Shown here: piece after piece, positions 17,624 to 26,780 of the stretch
How the letters are laid out: each line of letters starts with the position of its first letter
Numbering within the stretch: position 1 is the first letter of the stretch
NCBI RefSeq assembly: GCF_041153465.1
Contig: NZ_CP154858.1
Span: 3,348,001 to 3,412,000, forward strand
Direction: 5' to 3'
Length of the DNA stretch: 64,000 bases
Origin: Thermohahella caldifontis
GTDB lineage: Bacteria > Pseudomonadota > Gammaproteobacteria > Pseudomonadales > Oleiphilaceae
Notes under the pieces: model-generated
The model's database searches: none
What the model was told of the DNA's origin: nothing
Seen by the model: the letters and a program-made list of their open reading frames with translations, nothing else
Position numbers and translations under genes: made by a program

Positions 17624-17747
17624 CGTACACTCCTCTCTGGCATGAACCTTTCGGTCTAATGCTAGCCGAACATTTCCGGAGTTGGCATGATCATTTCATT
17701 ACTGACTGTAACCGGAACGAACGGCAAACCTTTGCAGGGGTGAACTG

Positions 17748-18293
17748 ATGAAGCAAATCATGCTGGCGGGTCTGCTGACCCTCTTGAGCGGCTGTGCGGC
17801 GCTGATGGAACCCGTACCTTCACCGGAGGAGCAGGCGGTGGCCAGGATGGATCCCATTGTGGTCCGCGTGACCGGCTATGGTACCTATTCGGACACCAAG
17901 GACCGGATGGACCCGCGCAAGCGTCTTCTGGCCATGCGTGCCTCCAAGCTGGATGCCTACCGTGCGCTGGCGGAGCGGATCTACGGCACCGTGATTTATG
18001 GCAATTCCACTGTGCGCGACCTGGTTCTTCAGGAGGACACCTTCAAGACCTTCGTGGACAGCGTGATCCGTGGCGCACGGGTCGTGAGCGTATCCGAGCT
18101 CAGGAGCGGCGGGTTTGAAACGGTGCTGGAGGTGGTGCTGGAGCCGAAGTTCCGTCTCTGCCTGACCAACGTGAACTACTTCCGCTACACCGAAGAATGC
18201 CGCATGCCGCTTCCCCATGGTGATCCGCAGCTCTCGCTGTCCAATGGCGGCACCGGACTGGGCGGCGCGCACTACTACATTGACAAGGAGTAG
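17748..18293 (+). CDS. flgP: Flagellar H-ring lipoprotein FlgP (LPP20 family)
   Basis: A 181-residue lipoprotein. The signal peptide MKQIMLAGLLTLLSGC gives a lipobox LLSGC, with Cys16 the likely lipidated residue. The middle is an LPP20/FlgP-like domain: MRASKLDAYRALAERIYGTVIYGNSTV, then VRDLVLQEDTF and GARVVSVSELRSGGFETVLEVVLEPKF. In Vibrio, FlgP with FlgO and FlgT forms the outer-membrane H ring around the flagellar motor. flgT follows after three bases, which makes the identification much firmer than the sequence alone. No flgO is seen. Confidence 0.87.
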   Translation: MKQIMLAGLLTLLSGCAALMEPVPSPEEQAVARMDPIVVRVTGYGTYSDTKDRMDPRKRLLAMRASKLDAYRALAERIYGTVIYGNSTVRDLVLQEDTFKTFVDSVIRGARVVSVSELRSGGFETVLEVVLEPKFRLCLTNVNYFRYTEECRMPLPHGDPQLSLSNGGTGLGGAHYYIDKE

Positions 18294-18296
18294 ACC

Positions 18297-19487
18297 ATGC
18301 GCGGGTTCTGGCTGATAGCGGGGCTGTGCCTGGCCCTGTCTGCACGGGCGGACTGGGTGACGGCCCGAGGCGAGGCACCCATCATTGACGGCGACGTCAA
18401 CCAGGCCCGGGCGGCCGCACACAAGGCCGCGCTGGGTCAGGCGGCGTTGCTGTTCGAGGCGCATGTCACCTCCTATGATGAACTGCGTGATGGTGAGCTG
18501 ATCCGGTCCACGCTCGAGGTGACCAGCCAGGCCCGGGCGCGCCGGGTCGTGGTGGAGCGTGAAGAGGTGCTGCCGGACCGGGTCCGAATGATTGTCCGGG
18601 CGGACATGGTGGCGGCACCGGCCTGTGACGGCCGCGCCGTCAATACCTACCGCAAGCGGGTGGTGCTCATGGGTACGGCGGTGGCGCACCCGGACCGGGC
18701 CGGATGGGGCGGGCTGACCGGGATCGGCAGAGGTTTGCCGGCACGCTTGCAGCGCAGTCTGCTGCGAGCGCCGGGTGTGGAGGTGCTTCAGGCCTCTCAT
18801 CTTGGCATCTATCAGGACTGGAACAATGCGCCCGCCCATGAAACGGATCAGCGCACGCTCACCCAGGCCGTGGATATTTCCCGCGAACTGGGCGCCCAGT
18901 TTGTCGTGTCCACGGTGGTACGGGATGCCAGCCTGACGTCGCCGGAAACCTTCGGATCCAGCGTGGTGAAGACCGCCTGGCGTCTGACCCCGTGGGCTGA
19001 CCGGTCGCGCCGGTTTGTATTGGATGTGTTCGTGCACGACGGTTTCAGTGGCGCACTCATCTACCGCAACGAATACACGACTTCAGGGGAGTGGACGCTG
19101 GACCCGGCCCTGCCGGTGGTGTTTGCGTCAGACCGTTTTCTGAGTCAGCCCTATGGCGAGCAGGTGGAGCGCCTGCTGGAACGGGCAGCGGATGATCTGG
19201 CCGATACCCTGCGCTGCCAGCCCTTCATGACTCGCATCAAGCAGGTGGAGGATCTGCGGCTGTTGCTGGATTCGGGGGCCAATGCCGGCATACGGCCGGG
19301 CGATCAGTTCCGTGTCTACCGTTCACGCCTCATCTACGATGGTACGCGGCTCAAGGGCACGGAACTGCGGGACGTGAGTCTGGCGGTGAAGGTTGTCCAG
19401 GTGCAGCCGGATTTTGCCATTGCGACCTTTCCCCGGAACCCCAGTCGCCTGAACATTCAACGGGATGATGTGCTGATCGCGTGGTGA
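18297..19487 (+). CDS. flgT: Flagellar assembly protein FlgT
   Basis: A 396-residue periplasmic protein with a cleavable signal (GFWLIAGLCLALSARA). It has the three-part FlgT layout: an N domain (about 18-115; AEGxAPI-like TARGEAPIIDGDVNQARAAAHKAALGQAALL), a TolB-like middle domain (about 120-310; KRVVLMGTAVAHPDRAGWGG ... DISRELGAQFVVSTVVRDAS), and a C domain (about 320-396; NAGIRPGDQFRVYRS). FlgT supports H- and T-ring assembly in polar flagella. Its 3' end overlaps the 3' end of convergent sufE by 31 bases. Confidence 0.9.
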   Translation: MRGFWLIAGLCLALSARADWVTARGEAPIIDGDVNQARAAAHKAALGQAALLFEAHVTSYDELRDGELIRSTLEVTSQARARRVVVEREEVLPDRVRMIVRADMVAAPACDGRAVNTYRKRVVLMGTAVAHPDRAGWGGLTGIGRGLPARLQRSLLRAPGVEVLQASHLGIYQDWNNAPAHETDQRTLTQAVDISRELGAQFVVSTVVRDASLTSPETFGSSVVKTAWRLTPWADRSRRFVLDVFVHDGFSGALIYRNEYTTSGEWTLDPALPVVFASDRFLSQPYGEQVERLLERAADDLADTLRCQPFMTRIKQVEDLRLLLDSGANAGIRPGDQFRVYRSRLIYDGTRLKGTELRDVSLAVKVVQVQPDFAIATFPRNPSRLNIQRDDVLIAW

Positions 19488-19936
19488 GCGGCTTCCTTCA
19501 TCTTCTGTACCATGGCCCGGACACCATTGCCTCGCGTGGGACTGAGATGTTTGAGCAGTGACAGGCGCTCGAAGATGGCTTCCATGTCCGTGGCGGCGAC
19601 TTCCGCCGGCGTGCGGTTGTTGAGCGCGCAGAGGACGATGGCGGCCAGACCGCGGACGATGAGGGCATCGCTGTCCACCACATAGCGCATGCGGCCGCTA
19701 TCCGGGTCATACCGGCTGACCATCCAGACCTGACTCTGGCAGCCCCGGATCAGGCGGTCCTCGGTGCGGAATTCATCCGGCAGACGAGGCAGCTGCTTGC
19801 CCAGATCAATGACGTAGCCGTAGCGATCTTCCCAGTCATCAAAGAATTCGAAGTTGTCCAGCACTTCGTCCAGGGTGACGGTCTGGCCCATGGGGTTGGC
19901 ATCAAAAAGCGAAGCGTCGGGTACGGCTGTCGTCAT
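19457..19936 (-). CDS. sufE: Cysteine desulfuration protein SufE
   Basis: A 159-residue sulfur acceptor that takes persulfide from SufS and passes it to SufB. The reactive Cys lies in the family motif LIRGCQSQVWM, preceded by DDWEDRYGYVIDLGKQLP and followed by GLAAIVLCALNNRTPAEV. The length is slightly above the typical 140, owing to N- and C-terminal tails. Its ATG shares a base with the sufT stop (TGATG). It is the last gene of the suf operon and runs into the tail of flgT. Confidence 0.96.
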   Translation of the reverse strand: MTTAVPDASLFDANPMGQTVTLDEVLDNFEFFDDWEDRYGYVIDLGKQLPRLPDEFRTEDRLIRGCQSQVWMVSRYDPDSGRMRYVVDSDALIVRGLAAIVLCALNNRTPAEVAATDMEAIFERLSLLKHLSPTRGNGVRAMVQKMKEAAHHAISTSSR

Positions 19937-20481
19937 CAGAACATTCCCAGTTCGAGTTTGGCTTCATCACTCATGCGATCACTGCTCCAGGGCGGATCGA
20001 AGACCAGTTCCACATCCACGCCATCCACGTTGGGAACCGCTTCGACCCGGCGCCTGACGTCCTCTGCGATGGAGGGGCCCATGCCGCAGCCCGGCGCGGT
20101 CAGCGTCATGCGGATGTAGACGTGATTCTTGCCGTTCTCCTTGCGGATGTCCACCCCGTAGATCAGCCCCAGGTCGACGACGTTGACCGGGATTTCCGGG
20201 TCGAAGACACTGCGCAGGGCGTCCCAGACATGGTTGATGTTGACTTCCCCCTCGACCACATCGTCGTAATCCATCTTCGGCGGTTCCTTGCCGAGGGCAT
20301 CCGCATTCTTGGCATCTATCCGTGCCAGATTACCGTTGACGGCAACGGTAAAGTGACCGCCCAGTGCCTGGGTGATGGTCACGAAGGTGTCCTTGGGAAT
20401 GGTAATGGGCGTTCCCGAGGGAACAAGCAGGGCTTCGGTGTCCCGTTTGGTCAGTACAACTTCTCGTTCCATGGCGCTCAC
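19936..20481 (-). CDS. sufT: Fe-S cluster assembly accessory protein SufT
   Basis: A 181-residue protein with a DUF59/MIP18 domain in the second half (VWDALRSVFDPEIPVNVVDLGLIYGV ... TLTAPGCGMGPSIAEDVRRRVEAVPNVDGVDVELVFDPPW), the family of putative Fe-S maturation factors called SufT. The N-terminal third is specific to SufT (EREVVLTKRDTEALLVPSGTPITIPKDTFVTITQALGGHFTV). It overlaps sufA by four bases and sufE by one, so it belongs to the tightly coupled suf operon. Confidence 0.95.
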   Translation of the reverse strand: MSAMEREVVLTKRDTEALLVPSGTPITIPKDTFVTITQALGGHFTVAVNGNLARIDAKNADALGKEPPKMDYDDVVEGEVNINHVWDALRSVFDPEIPVNVVDLGLIYGVDIRKENGKNHVYIRMTLTAPGCGMGPSIAEDVRRRVEAVPNVDGVDVELVFDPPWSSDRMSDEAKLELGMF

Positions 20482-20834
20482 TCGTCAAAGGCGAAGCTTT
20501 CGCCGCAGCCGCAGGCGCCGCTGGCACGGGGATTGTCGAAACGGAAGCTGGCATTGAGCCCTTCCTTGACGAAGTCGATCTTCGTGCCGTTGACGTAGGG
20601 CAGGCTCCCGGCATCCACCACGATGCGTACACCGTCCTCTTCCCAGATCTGATCACCGGCGTTGACCTCATTGGCCAGGTCAACCTGATACATGAAGCCG
20701 GAACAGCCGCTTTCCTTGACATACAGGCGCAATCCCTGTGCCTCGGGGTGGCGGCTCAACTGATTGCGGATATGCGCTCTGGCGGCTTCAGTGACCGTCA
20801 GCTGCAATGTCGGGTTAAAGGTTTCAACTGTCAT
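20478..20834 (-). CDS. sufA: A-type Fe-S carrier SufA (HesB/IscA family)
   Basis: A 118-residue A-type carrier with the three conserved Cys: one in VKESGCSGFMYQV and two in ACGCGESFAFDE at the C-terminus. The fold signature LTVTEAARAHIRNQLSRHPEAQGLRLYVKES is clear. It accepts clusters from SufBCD and passes them to apo-proteins. It lies between sufS (11 bases) and sufT (4-base overlap). Whether it is orthologous to SufA or another IscA paralogue rests on the operon context. Confidence 0.94.
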   Translation of the reverse strand: MTVETFNPTLQLTVTEAARAHIRNQLSRHPEAQGLRLYVKESGCSGFMYQVDLANEVNAGDQIWEEDGVRIVVDAGSLPYVNGTKIDFVKEGLNASFRFDNPRASGACGCGESFAFDE

Positions 20835-20845
20835 GGTGCCCTCCG

Positions 20846-22078
20846 TTACAGCAGGAATTTGAGTGCCTTGTGCAGCCCCTGGATGAGGCGTTGCACGTCG
20901 TCTTCGGTATTGTAGAAGGCAAAGGAGGCACGTACGGTGCCCGGTATGCCCAGTGCCTGCATGAGCGGCATGGTGCAGTGATGCCCGGTGCGTACCGCGA
21001 TGCCCTGCTGGTCCAGCAGGGTGCCGATATCCGCCGGATGGGTGCCGTCGATGAGGAACGAGAGTACCGCCACCTTGTCGTCGTGATCGCCGATGATGCG
21101 CGCGCCGGGCAGTTCCCGAAGCCCTTCGGTGGCCAGCTTCAGCAGATGCTGTTCATGGGCTTCCAGTGCCTGACGATCCTGAGCGTTCAGGTAGTCGATG
21201 GCGGCTGCCAGGCCAATGGCCTGAGCAATGGCCGGTGTCCCGGCTTCAAACTTGAACGGCAGCACATTGGGGGTAAATCCCTCGAGCGTGACGTGTTCGA
21301 TCATCTCGCCACCGCCGTGCCAGGGCGGCATGGCTTCCAGCCGTTCGCGGCGGCCATAGAGCGCGCCGATGCCGGTGGGGCCGAAGACCTTGTGGCCGGA
21401 AAAGGCATAGAAGTCACATCCCAGCGCCTGGACGTCCACGGTGAAATGGGGCGTGGACTGGGCGCCATCCACGACGGTGACGGCGCCGGCCTGCCGTGCT
21501 TCCTGTACCATCTGCGCAGCCGGGTTGCGGGTGCCGATGGCGTTGGAGACATGGCCGAAGGCGACCAGTTTCGGTTCCTGCGCCAGCAGGGCAAGCCAGG
21601 CGTCCCGGTCCAGACGACCTTCCGGCGTCACGGGAACGGCCGCCAGGCGTGCGCCGGTCTGTTGTGCGAGGATCTGCCAGGGCACGATGTTGGAGTGGTG
21701 ATCCAGCGCCGTGATGACAATCAGATCGCCTTCCCGGATGTGGCTGCGTCCCCAGCTCTGGGCAATGAGGTTGATGGCCTCGGTGGTGCCCCGCGTCCAG
21801 ATGATTTCTGCCTGCTCCCGGGCATTGAGGAAGGCCCGCACGGTTTCCCGGGCGGCTTCGAAATGATCGGTGGCGCGCTGACTGAGGGTGTGAACGCCGC
21901 GGTGAACATTGGCGTTGTCCCGGGCGTAATAGGCTTCCAGCGCCGCCAGCACGGCTCGGGGTTTCTGGGAGGTGGCGGCATTGTCCAGGTACACCAGCGG
22001 TTTGCCGTGAACAGTCTGGTTCAGGATCGGAAAGTCTTCCCGCAGTGTGCTGACGGCGTGCAGGCTCATGTCGTTCAT
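20846..22078 (-). CDS. sufS: Cysteine desulfurase SufS
   Basis: A 410-residue PLP enzyme of the type II (SufS/CsdA) class. The PLP Lys lies in YAFSGHKVFGPTGIGALYG, and the mobile-loop Cys in AVRTGHHCTMPLMQALG. The loop has the short RTGHHC form of type II enzymes, which need SufE for activity. It mobilises sulfur from cysteine for SufBCD. It overlaps the end of sufD by four bases. Confidence 0.98.
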   Translation of the reverse strand: MNDMSLHAVSTLREDFPILNQTVHGKPLVYLDNAATSQKPRAVLAALEAYYARDNANVHRGVHTLSQRATDHFEAARETVRAFLNAREQAEIIWTRGTTEAINLIAQSWGRSHIREGDLIVITALDHHSNIVPWQILAQQTGARLAAVPVTPEGRLDRDAWLALLAQEPKLVAFGHVSNAIGTRNPAAQMVQEARQAGAVTVVDGAQSTPHFTVDVQALGCDFYAFSGHKVFGPTGIGALYGRRERLEAMPPWHGGGEMIEHVTLEGFTPNVLPFKFEAGTPAIAQAIGLAAAIDYLNAQDRQALEAHEQHLLKLATEGLRELPGARIIGDHDDKVAVLSFLIDGTHPADIGTLLDQQGIAVRTGHHCTMPLMQALGIPGTVRASFAFYNTEDDVQRLIQGLHKALKFLL

Positions 22079-23364
22079 GCGCGCTCCGCGATGCGTGTGT
22101 GAAAGCTTTCGGCCAGCGTTGTGGCCAGATCACGACTGCTGTCTTCCGGGAAGGCCTCGACGACGGCACGAATGAAGGCACCGCTGAGCATACGGAAAGC
22201 TTCGGCGCGGTCAATGCCGCGACTCTGGAAATAGAACAAGGCGGTGCTGTCCAGGCTGCCGACCGTGGCGCCATGGGCACACTTGACGTCATCCGCGTAG
22301 ATTTCCAGTTCCGGCTTCGTATCCACTTCGGCGCGGTCGGAAAGCAGCAGATTGTTGTTGTTCATTTCCGCCCGGGTTTTCTGGGCATGCGGGTGGATGT
22401 GAATCCGGCCGTTGAAGATGGCCCGGCTTTCATCGGCAATGATGCCGCGCCAGAGTTCGTCCGTCTCGCAGTGCGCCGCCACGTGGTCGACGACCGCGCG
22501 GACATCGAAATGCTGTTTTTCCCGGGTGAGATACACACCATTGAGCTGCAGGGCAGCGCCTTCTTCGATGTGCTGGACGGAGAGATCCAGCCGGCGGAGG
22601 CCGCCGCCGGTGGCGCAGGTGTTCAGTGCCAGGTGGCTGCTGCGCCGGATACGGGCATGTACCCCGTGTACGGCAAACCCATCGGCTTCCGGCAGGAGCA
22701 GGGTATGGGTGGCGCGGGCCTCCGGAGCGAGATCGACGTGCATCAGGCTGTTGAGCAACTGGCCGGCCGGTTGCGGGCTGAAGTGCTCGATCAGATCCGC
22801 CCGGGCGAAGCGACCGAGCCGGAGCCAGAGGCGGGGATGGGCACTGCCGGGTACATCCCCTTTCATCTGATAGTCGATGACCAGCGGATGCTGGAGACTG
22901 ACGCTGTCATCCACCTCGATCAGGAGCGCCTCGCTGAGCAGGGCCTGATTGACCACCGCCATGGGGTGCTCGGGCACCTTGTGCAACTGTGCGCAGGTTT
23001 CCAGAAAAGCTTGCTGCTCGGCGTCGTCCAGTTCGTCGAAGGTGCGGACGCTGACACCATCGTCCTCGATGCTGACGGAGGCCAGATGGCCGTTGACGAA
23101 GACGATCCGGTTCGGTGAGGACAAGGCTGCCGGTTCCGGATCTTCCGCGTCGAGCATGTGCCGCAGGGCACCGGCTTCCACCAGCGGAAAGATGGAGGTA
23201 TAACGCCAGGCCTCCAGTTTGCGGTTGGGCAGGATGCGGTCTTTCAGGGCTTCGCGTCCGGCATGGCGCAGCGGTTCCAGGCTGTCGGGCGTCTGCGCCA
23301 GCAGGCGTGCATGATCCTGAATGTGTTCGCGCAGGGCGTCCTGTGGCAAAACGGGTGCGTTCAT
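22075..23364 (-). CDS. sufD: Fe-S cluster scaffold subunit SufD
   Basis: A 429-residue SufD with the helical N-terminal part (LRHAGREALKDRILPNRKLEAWRYTSI) and the right-handed beta-helix core shared with SufB. The conserved C-terminal block is LEIYADDVKCAHGATVGSLDSTALFYFQSRGIDRAEAFRML, including the His used in cluster assembly at the SufB-SufD interface. It forms SufBC2D with its neighbours. It starts three bases after sufC and overlaps sufS. Confidence 0.97.
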   Translation of the reverse strand: MNAPVLPQDALREHIQDHARLLAQTPDSLEPLRHAGREALKDRILPNRKLEAWRYTSIFPLVEAGALRHMLDAEDPEPAALSSPNRIVFVNGHLASVSIEDDGVSVRTFDELDDAEQQAFLETCAQLHKVPEHPMAVVNQALLSEALLIEVDDSVSLQHPLVIDYQMKGDVPGSAHPRLWLRLGRFARADLIEHFSPQPAGQLLNSLMHVDLAPEARATHTLLLPEADGFAVHGVHARIRRSSHLALNTCATGGGLRRLDLSVQHIEEGAALQLNGVYLTREKQHFDVRAVVDHVAAHCETDELWRGIIADESRAIFNGRIHIHPHAQKTRAEMNNNNLLLSDRAEVDTKPELEIYADDVKCAHGATVGSLDSTALFYFQSRGIDRAEAFRMLSGAFIRAVVEAFPEDSSRDLATTLAESFHTRIAERA

Positions 23365-23367
23365 GGC

Positions 23368-24132
23368 TTACCCCTGTGTGTCCGTGTCTTCCTGGATGCC
23401 GAGCCAGCCGTAGCCTTTCTCTTCCAGTTCCAGTGCCAGTTCACGGCCGCCGGACTTGATGATCTGCCCCTTGGCCAGTACGTGCACGTAATCGGGAACG
23501 ATATAATCCAGCAGGCGCTGATAATGGGTCACGAGTACGATGGCCCGGTCCGGGCTGCGCATGGTGTTGACGCCGTGGGCCACGGTTTGCAGGGCATCGA
23601 TGTCGAGACCGGAGTCCGTTTCGTCCAGCAGCATCAGGCTGGGCTCCAGCAGCAGCATCTGGAGAATTTCGTTGCGCTTCTTCTCGCCGCCGGAGAAGCC
23701 TTCGTTCACGCCGCGCTTGAGAAAGTCGGCAGGCAGATTCACTTCCCGGGCCTTTTCGCGGGCCAGCTTCAGAAATGCGGCCGCATCCAGCTCGTTCTGG
23801 CCGCGTGCCTTGCGGACACTGTTCACGGCCGTGCGCAGGAATTGCAGGTTGCTGACGCCGGGAATTTCCACCGGGTACTGGAACGCCAGGAACAGGCCGT
23901 CCCGTGCGCGTTCTTCGGGGGCCATGGACAACAGGTCCTTGCCCTTGAACGTGACACGGCCGCCGGTCACTTCATAGCCGTCCTTGCCCGCCAGGACGTG
24001 GGTCAGGGTGCTCTTGCCCGAACCGTTCGGGCCCATGATGGCATGGACTTCGCCGGGTCGTACGTGCAGGTTCAGGCCGCGCAGGATTTCTTTGTCCTCC
24101 ACGCGTGCGCGCAGGTCTTCAATGTTCAGCAT
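23368..24132 (-). CDS. sufC: Fe-S assembly ATPase SufC
   Basis: A 254-residue ABC-type ATPase with Walker A GPNGSGKSTL, Q-loop FLAFQYPVEIPG, signature FSGGEKKRNEI and Walker B LMLLDETDSGLD. SufC drives conformational change in SufBC2D and is soluble, not a transporter. The FSGGEKKRNEI form of the signature is specific to SufC. A 93-base gap separates it from sufB upstream. That gap contains small GC-rich inverted repeats but no T-tract. Confidence 0.98.
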   Translation of the reverse strand: MLNIEDLRARVEDKEILRGLNLHVRPGEVHAIMGPNGSGKSTLTHVLAGKDGYEVTGGRVTFKGKDLLSMAPEERARDGLFLAFQYPVEIPGVSNLQFLRTAVNSVRKARGQNELDAAAFLKLAREKAREVNLPADFLKRGVNEGFSGGEKKRNEILQMLLLEPSLMLLDETDSGLDIDALQTVAHGVNTMRSPDRAIVLVTHYQRLLDYIVPDYVHVLAKGQIIKSGGRELALELEEKGYGWLGIQEDTDTQG

Positions 24133-24225
24133 GTCAGGTTCTCACAGCAATTCAGAATTCGGTCAGGGTCATCGGCGCCTTGGGGCGCTCTCATGGTCGT
24201 ATTGGATCCCGGCGTCGGGGCCTTG

Positions 24226-25674
<1,449 letters not shown>

Positions 25675-25749
25675 GGGGGCTCCAGCGGTCTGGATGCAGA
25701 ATGAATTTACACTGGCCTCAATATTAGTTAATGTGTGTTGTCAAATCAA

Positions 25750-25762
25750 TACCAATTCGGTA
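25750..25762. promoter_or_regulatory. Candidate Rrf2 operator between sufB and its regulator
   Basis: TACC-AATTC-GGTA is a 4-bp perfect inverted repeat with a 5-base A/T-rich centre. It lies in the A/T-rich 111-base divergent spacer, 24 bases before the regulator ATG. Rrf2 regulators bind such short palindromes. Assigned from symmetry and position only. Confidence 0.35.
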
Positions 25763-25785
25763 ATGAACGACAGAGGACACCGCAG

Positions 25786-26256
25786 ATGATTCGATTGGCG
25801 CGCCTGGCAGACTATGGCTTGCTCATCAGTGCTGCACTGGCAGATCTGGGGCCGGAACTGGTCAAGCTGGAGCAGGTGGCCGAGCGGACCGCGCTGACCG
25901 TGCCGACCGTCCGCAAGGTCATGAAGCTGCTGGTGGATGGCGGCGTTGTGGCGTCCGAAAGGGGCGCGCGCGGGGGTTACCGCCTCAGCCGGCCGGCATC
26001 GGACGTGACCCTGGCCGATGTCATTCACGCGGTGGAAGGGGGTGTGGCGCTGACCGATTGCTGCCGCACCGAGGTGGAATGCGAGGTGGCCGGAAACTGT
26101 ACCATCCAGGCAAACTGGCTGGTGGTGAACGGGGCGGTGAACGACATCTTCGAACGCATTACGCTGGCCGACATGCTGGCCCGCCCCATGACCCGCCGTG
26201 ACGTGCTGCTCAAGGCAGAACGGGCACCCATTGCGGCGATACACGTCGAGTCGTGA
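25786..26256 (+). CDS. SUF-system Fe-S assembly regulator, Rrf2 family
   Basis: A 156-residue regulator. The winged helix-turn-helix occupies the first 80 residues (IRLARLADYGLLISAALADLG, VPTVRKVMKLLVDGGVV, ARGGYRLSRPASDVTLADVI). Clustered Cys in the C-terminal half (DCCRTEVECEVAGNC) are a likely Fe-S ligand site like that of IscR, so it may sense cluster status. It is divergent from sufB, the standard arrangement for this subfamily in Xanthomonas and other Gammaproteobacteria, and is expected to repress the operon. An earlier ATG in frame lacks family support. Confidence 0.92.
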   Translation: MIRLARLADYGLLISAALADLGPELVKLEQVAERTALTVPTVRKVMKLLVDGGVVASERGARGGYRLSRPASDVTLADVIHAVEGGVALTDCCRTEVECEVAGNCTIQANWLVVNGAVNDIFERITLADMLARPMTRRDVLLKAERAPIAAIHVES

Positions 26257-26274
26257 TTTTTACACAATTTCGGG

Positions 26275-26303
26275 TTGTATCGCAGGATGTTGTTGGACAT
26301 AAT
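26275..26303 (+). promoter_or_regulatory. Candidate promoter of the DUF413/maoP gene
   Basis: TTGTAT (26275-26280) and CATAAT (26298-26303) are separated by exactly 17 bases and lie about 64 bases before the maoP start. The -10 matches five of six consensus positions and the -35 only partly. Confidence 0.4.
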
Positions 26304-26366
26304 CGCGCCGGACAGAATTTGGGCTATCTTTGCCTTGGTGGGATGACTTCTGACGAGGGTTGATGC

Positions 26367-26714
26367 ATGAGTGATAACGATTTCGTAACCGGCCGCAAGT
26401 ACTTCGACAACAAGTACTTTCCACGGGGCTTCCGGCGCTCCGGAGAATTTACCCGGGCTGAAGCTCAGATCCTGGAGGACTGCGGCGTCGCGCTCAGGGC
26501 GCTGATGACCGGTGAAAAGCAGCCTGAAACCGAGGCGGAAAAACATTTCATGTCAGTGGTCAGCGGCGAGATCGAACCGGAAACCCCGGTGGAAAAGGCC
26601 TGGATCAAGTACATGAAGTACATTTCTCAACCCCGTCTGGCCTATGTGACGGCCATGAGTCGTCCGGTGGATTCGGACGATCTGGTGGATTATACGGATT
26701 TTGATATGGACTGA
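26367..26714 (+). CDS. maoP: MaoP-like DUF413 protein
   Basis: A 115-residue small acidic protein of the DUF413 family. The signature FVTGRKYFDNKYFPRGFRRSGEFTRAEAQILEDCG is near the N-terminus, followed by an acidic C-terminus (DSDDLVDYTDFDMD). In E. coli MaoP organises the Ori macrodomain together with its maoS site. Function in other genera is by analogy only. It is a single gene closed by a good terminator, and no second maoS-like element was recognised here. Confidence 0.88.
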   Translation: MSDNDFVTGRKYFDNKYFPRGFRRSGEFTRAEAQILEDCGVALRALMTGEKQPETEAEKHFMSVVSGEIEPETPVEKAWIKYMKYISQPRLAYVTAMSRPVDSDDLVDYTDFDMD

Positions 26715-26738
26715 CCGGTTCCGGTCGTTCACCATAAG

Positions 26739-26763
26739 GCCCTGACATGTTCAGGGCTTTTTT
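26739..26763 (+). terminator. Rho-independent terminator after maoP
   Basis: GCCCTGA pairs with TCAGGGC across the 5-base loop CATGT, followed directly by six T residues. It ends 17 bases before the next start codon. Confidence 0.92.
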
Positions 26764-26780
26764 GTCTGGAGATCAGATTG

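Noticed and set aside
17640..17747. Sigma-54 promoter upstream of flgP
   Set aside because: TTGGCATGATCATTTCAT has the GG element but lacks the GC of the -12 element at the right distance.
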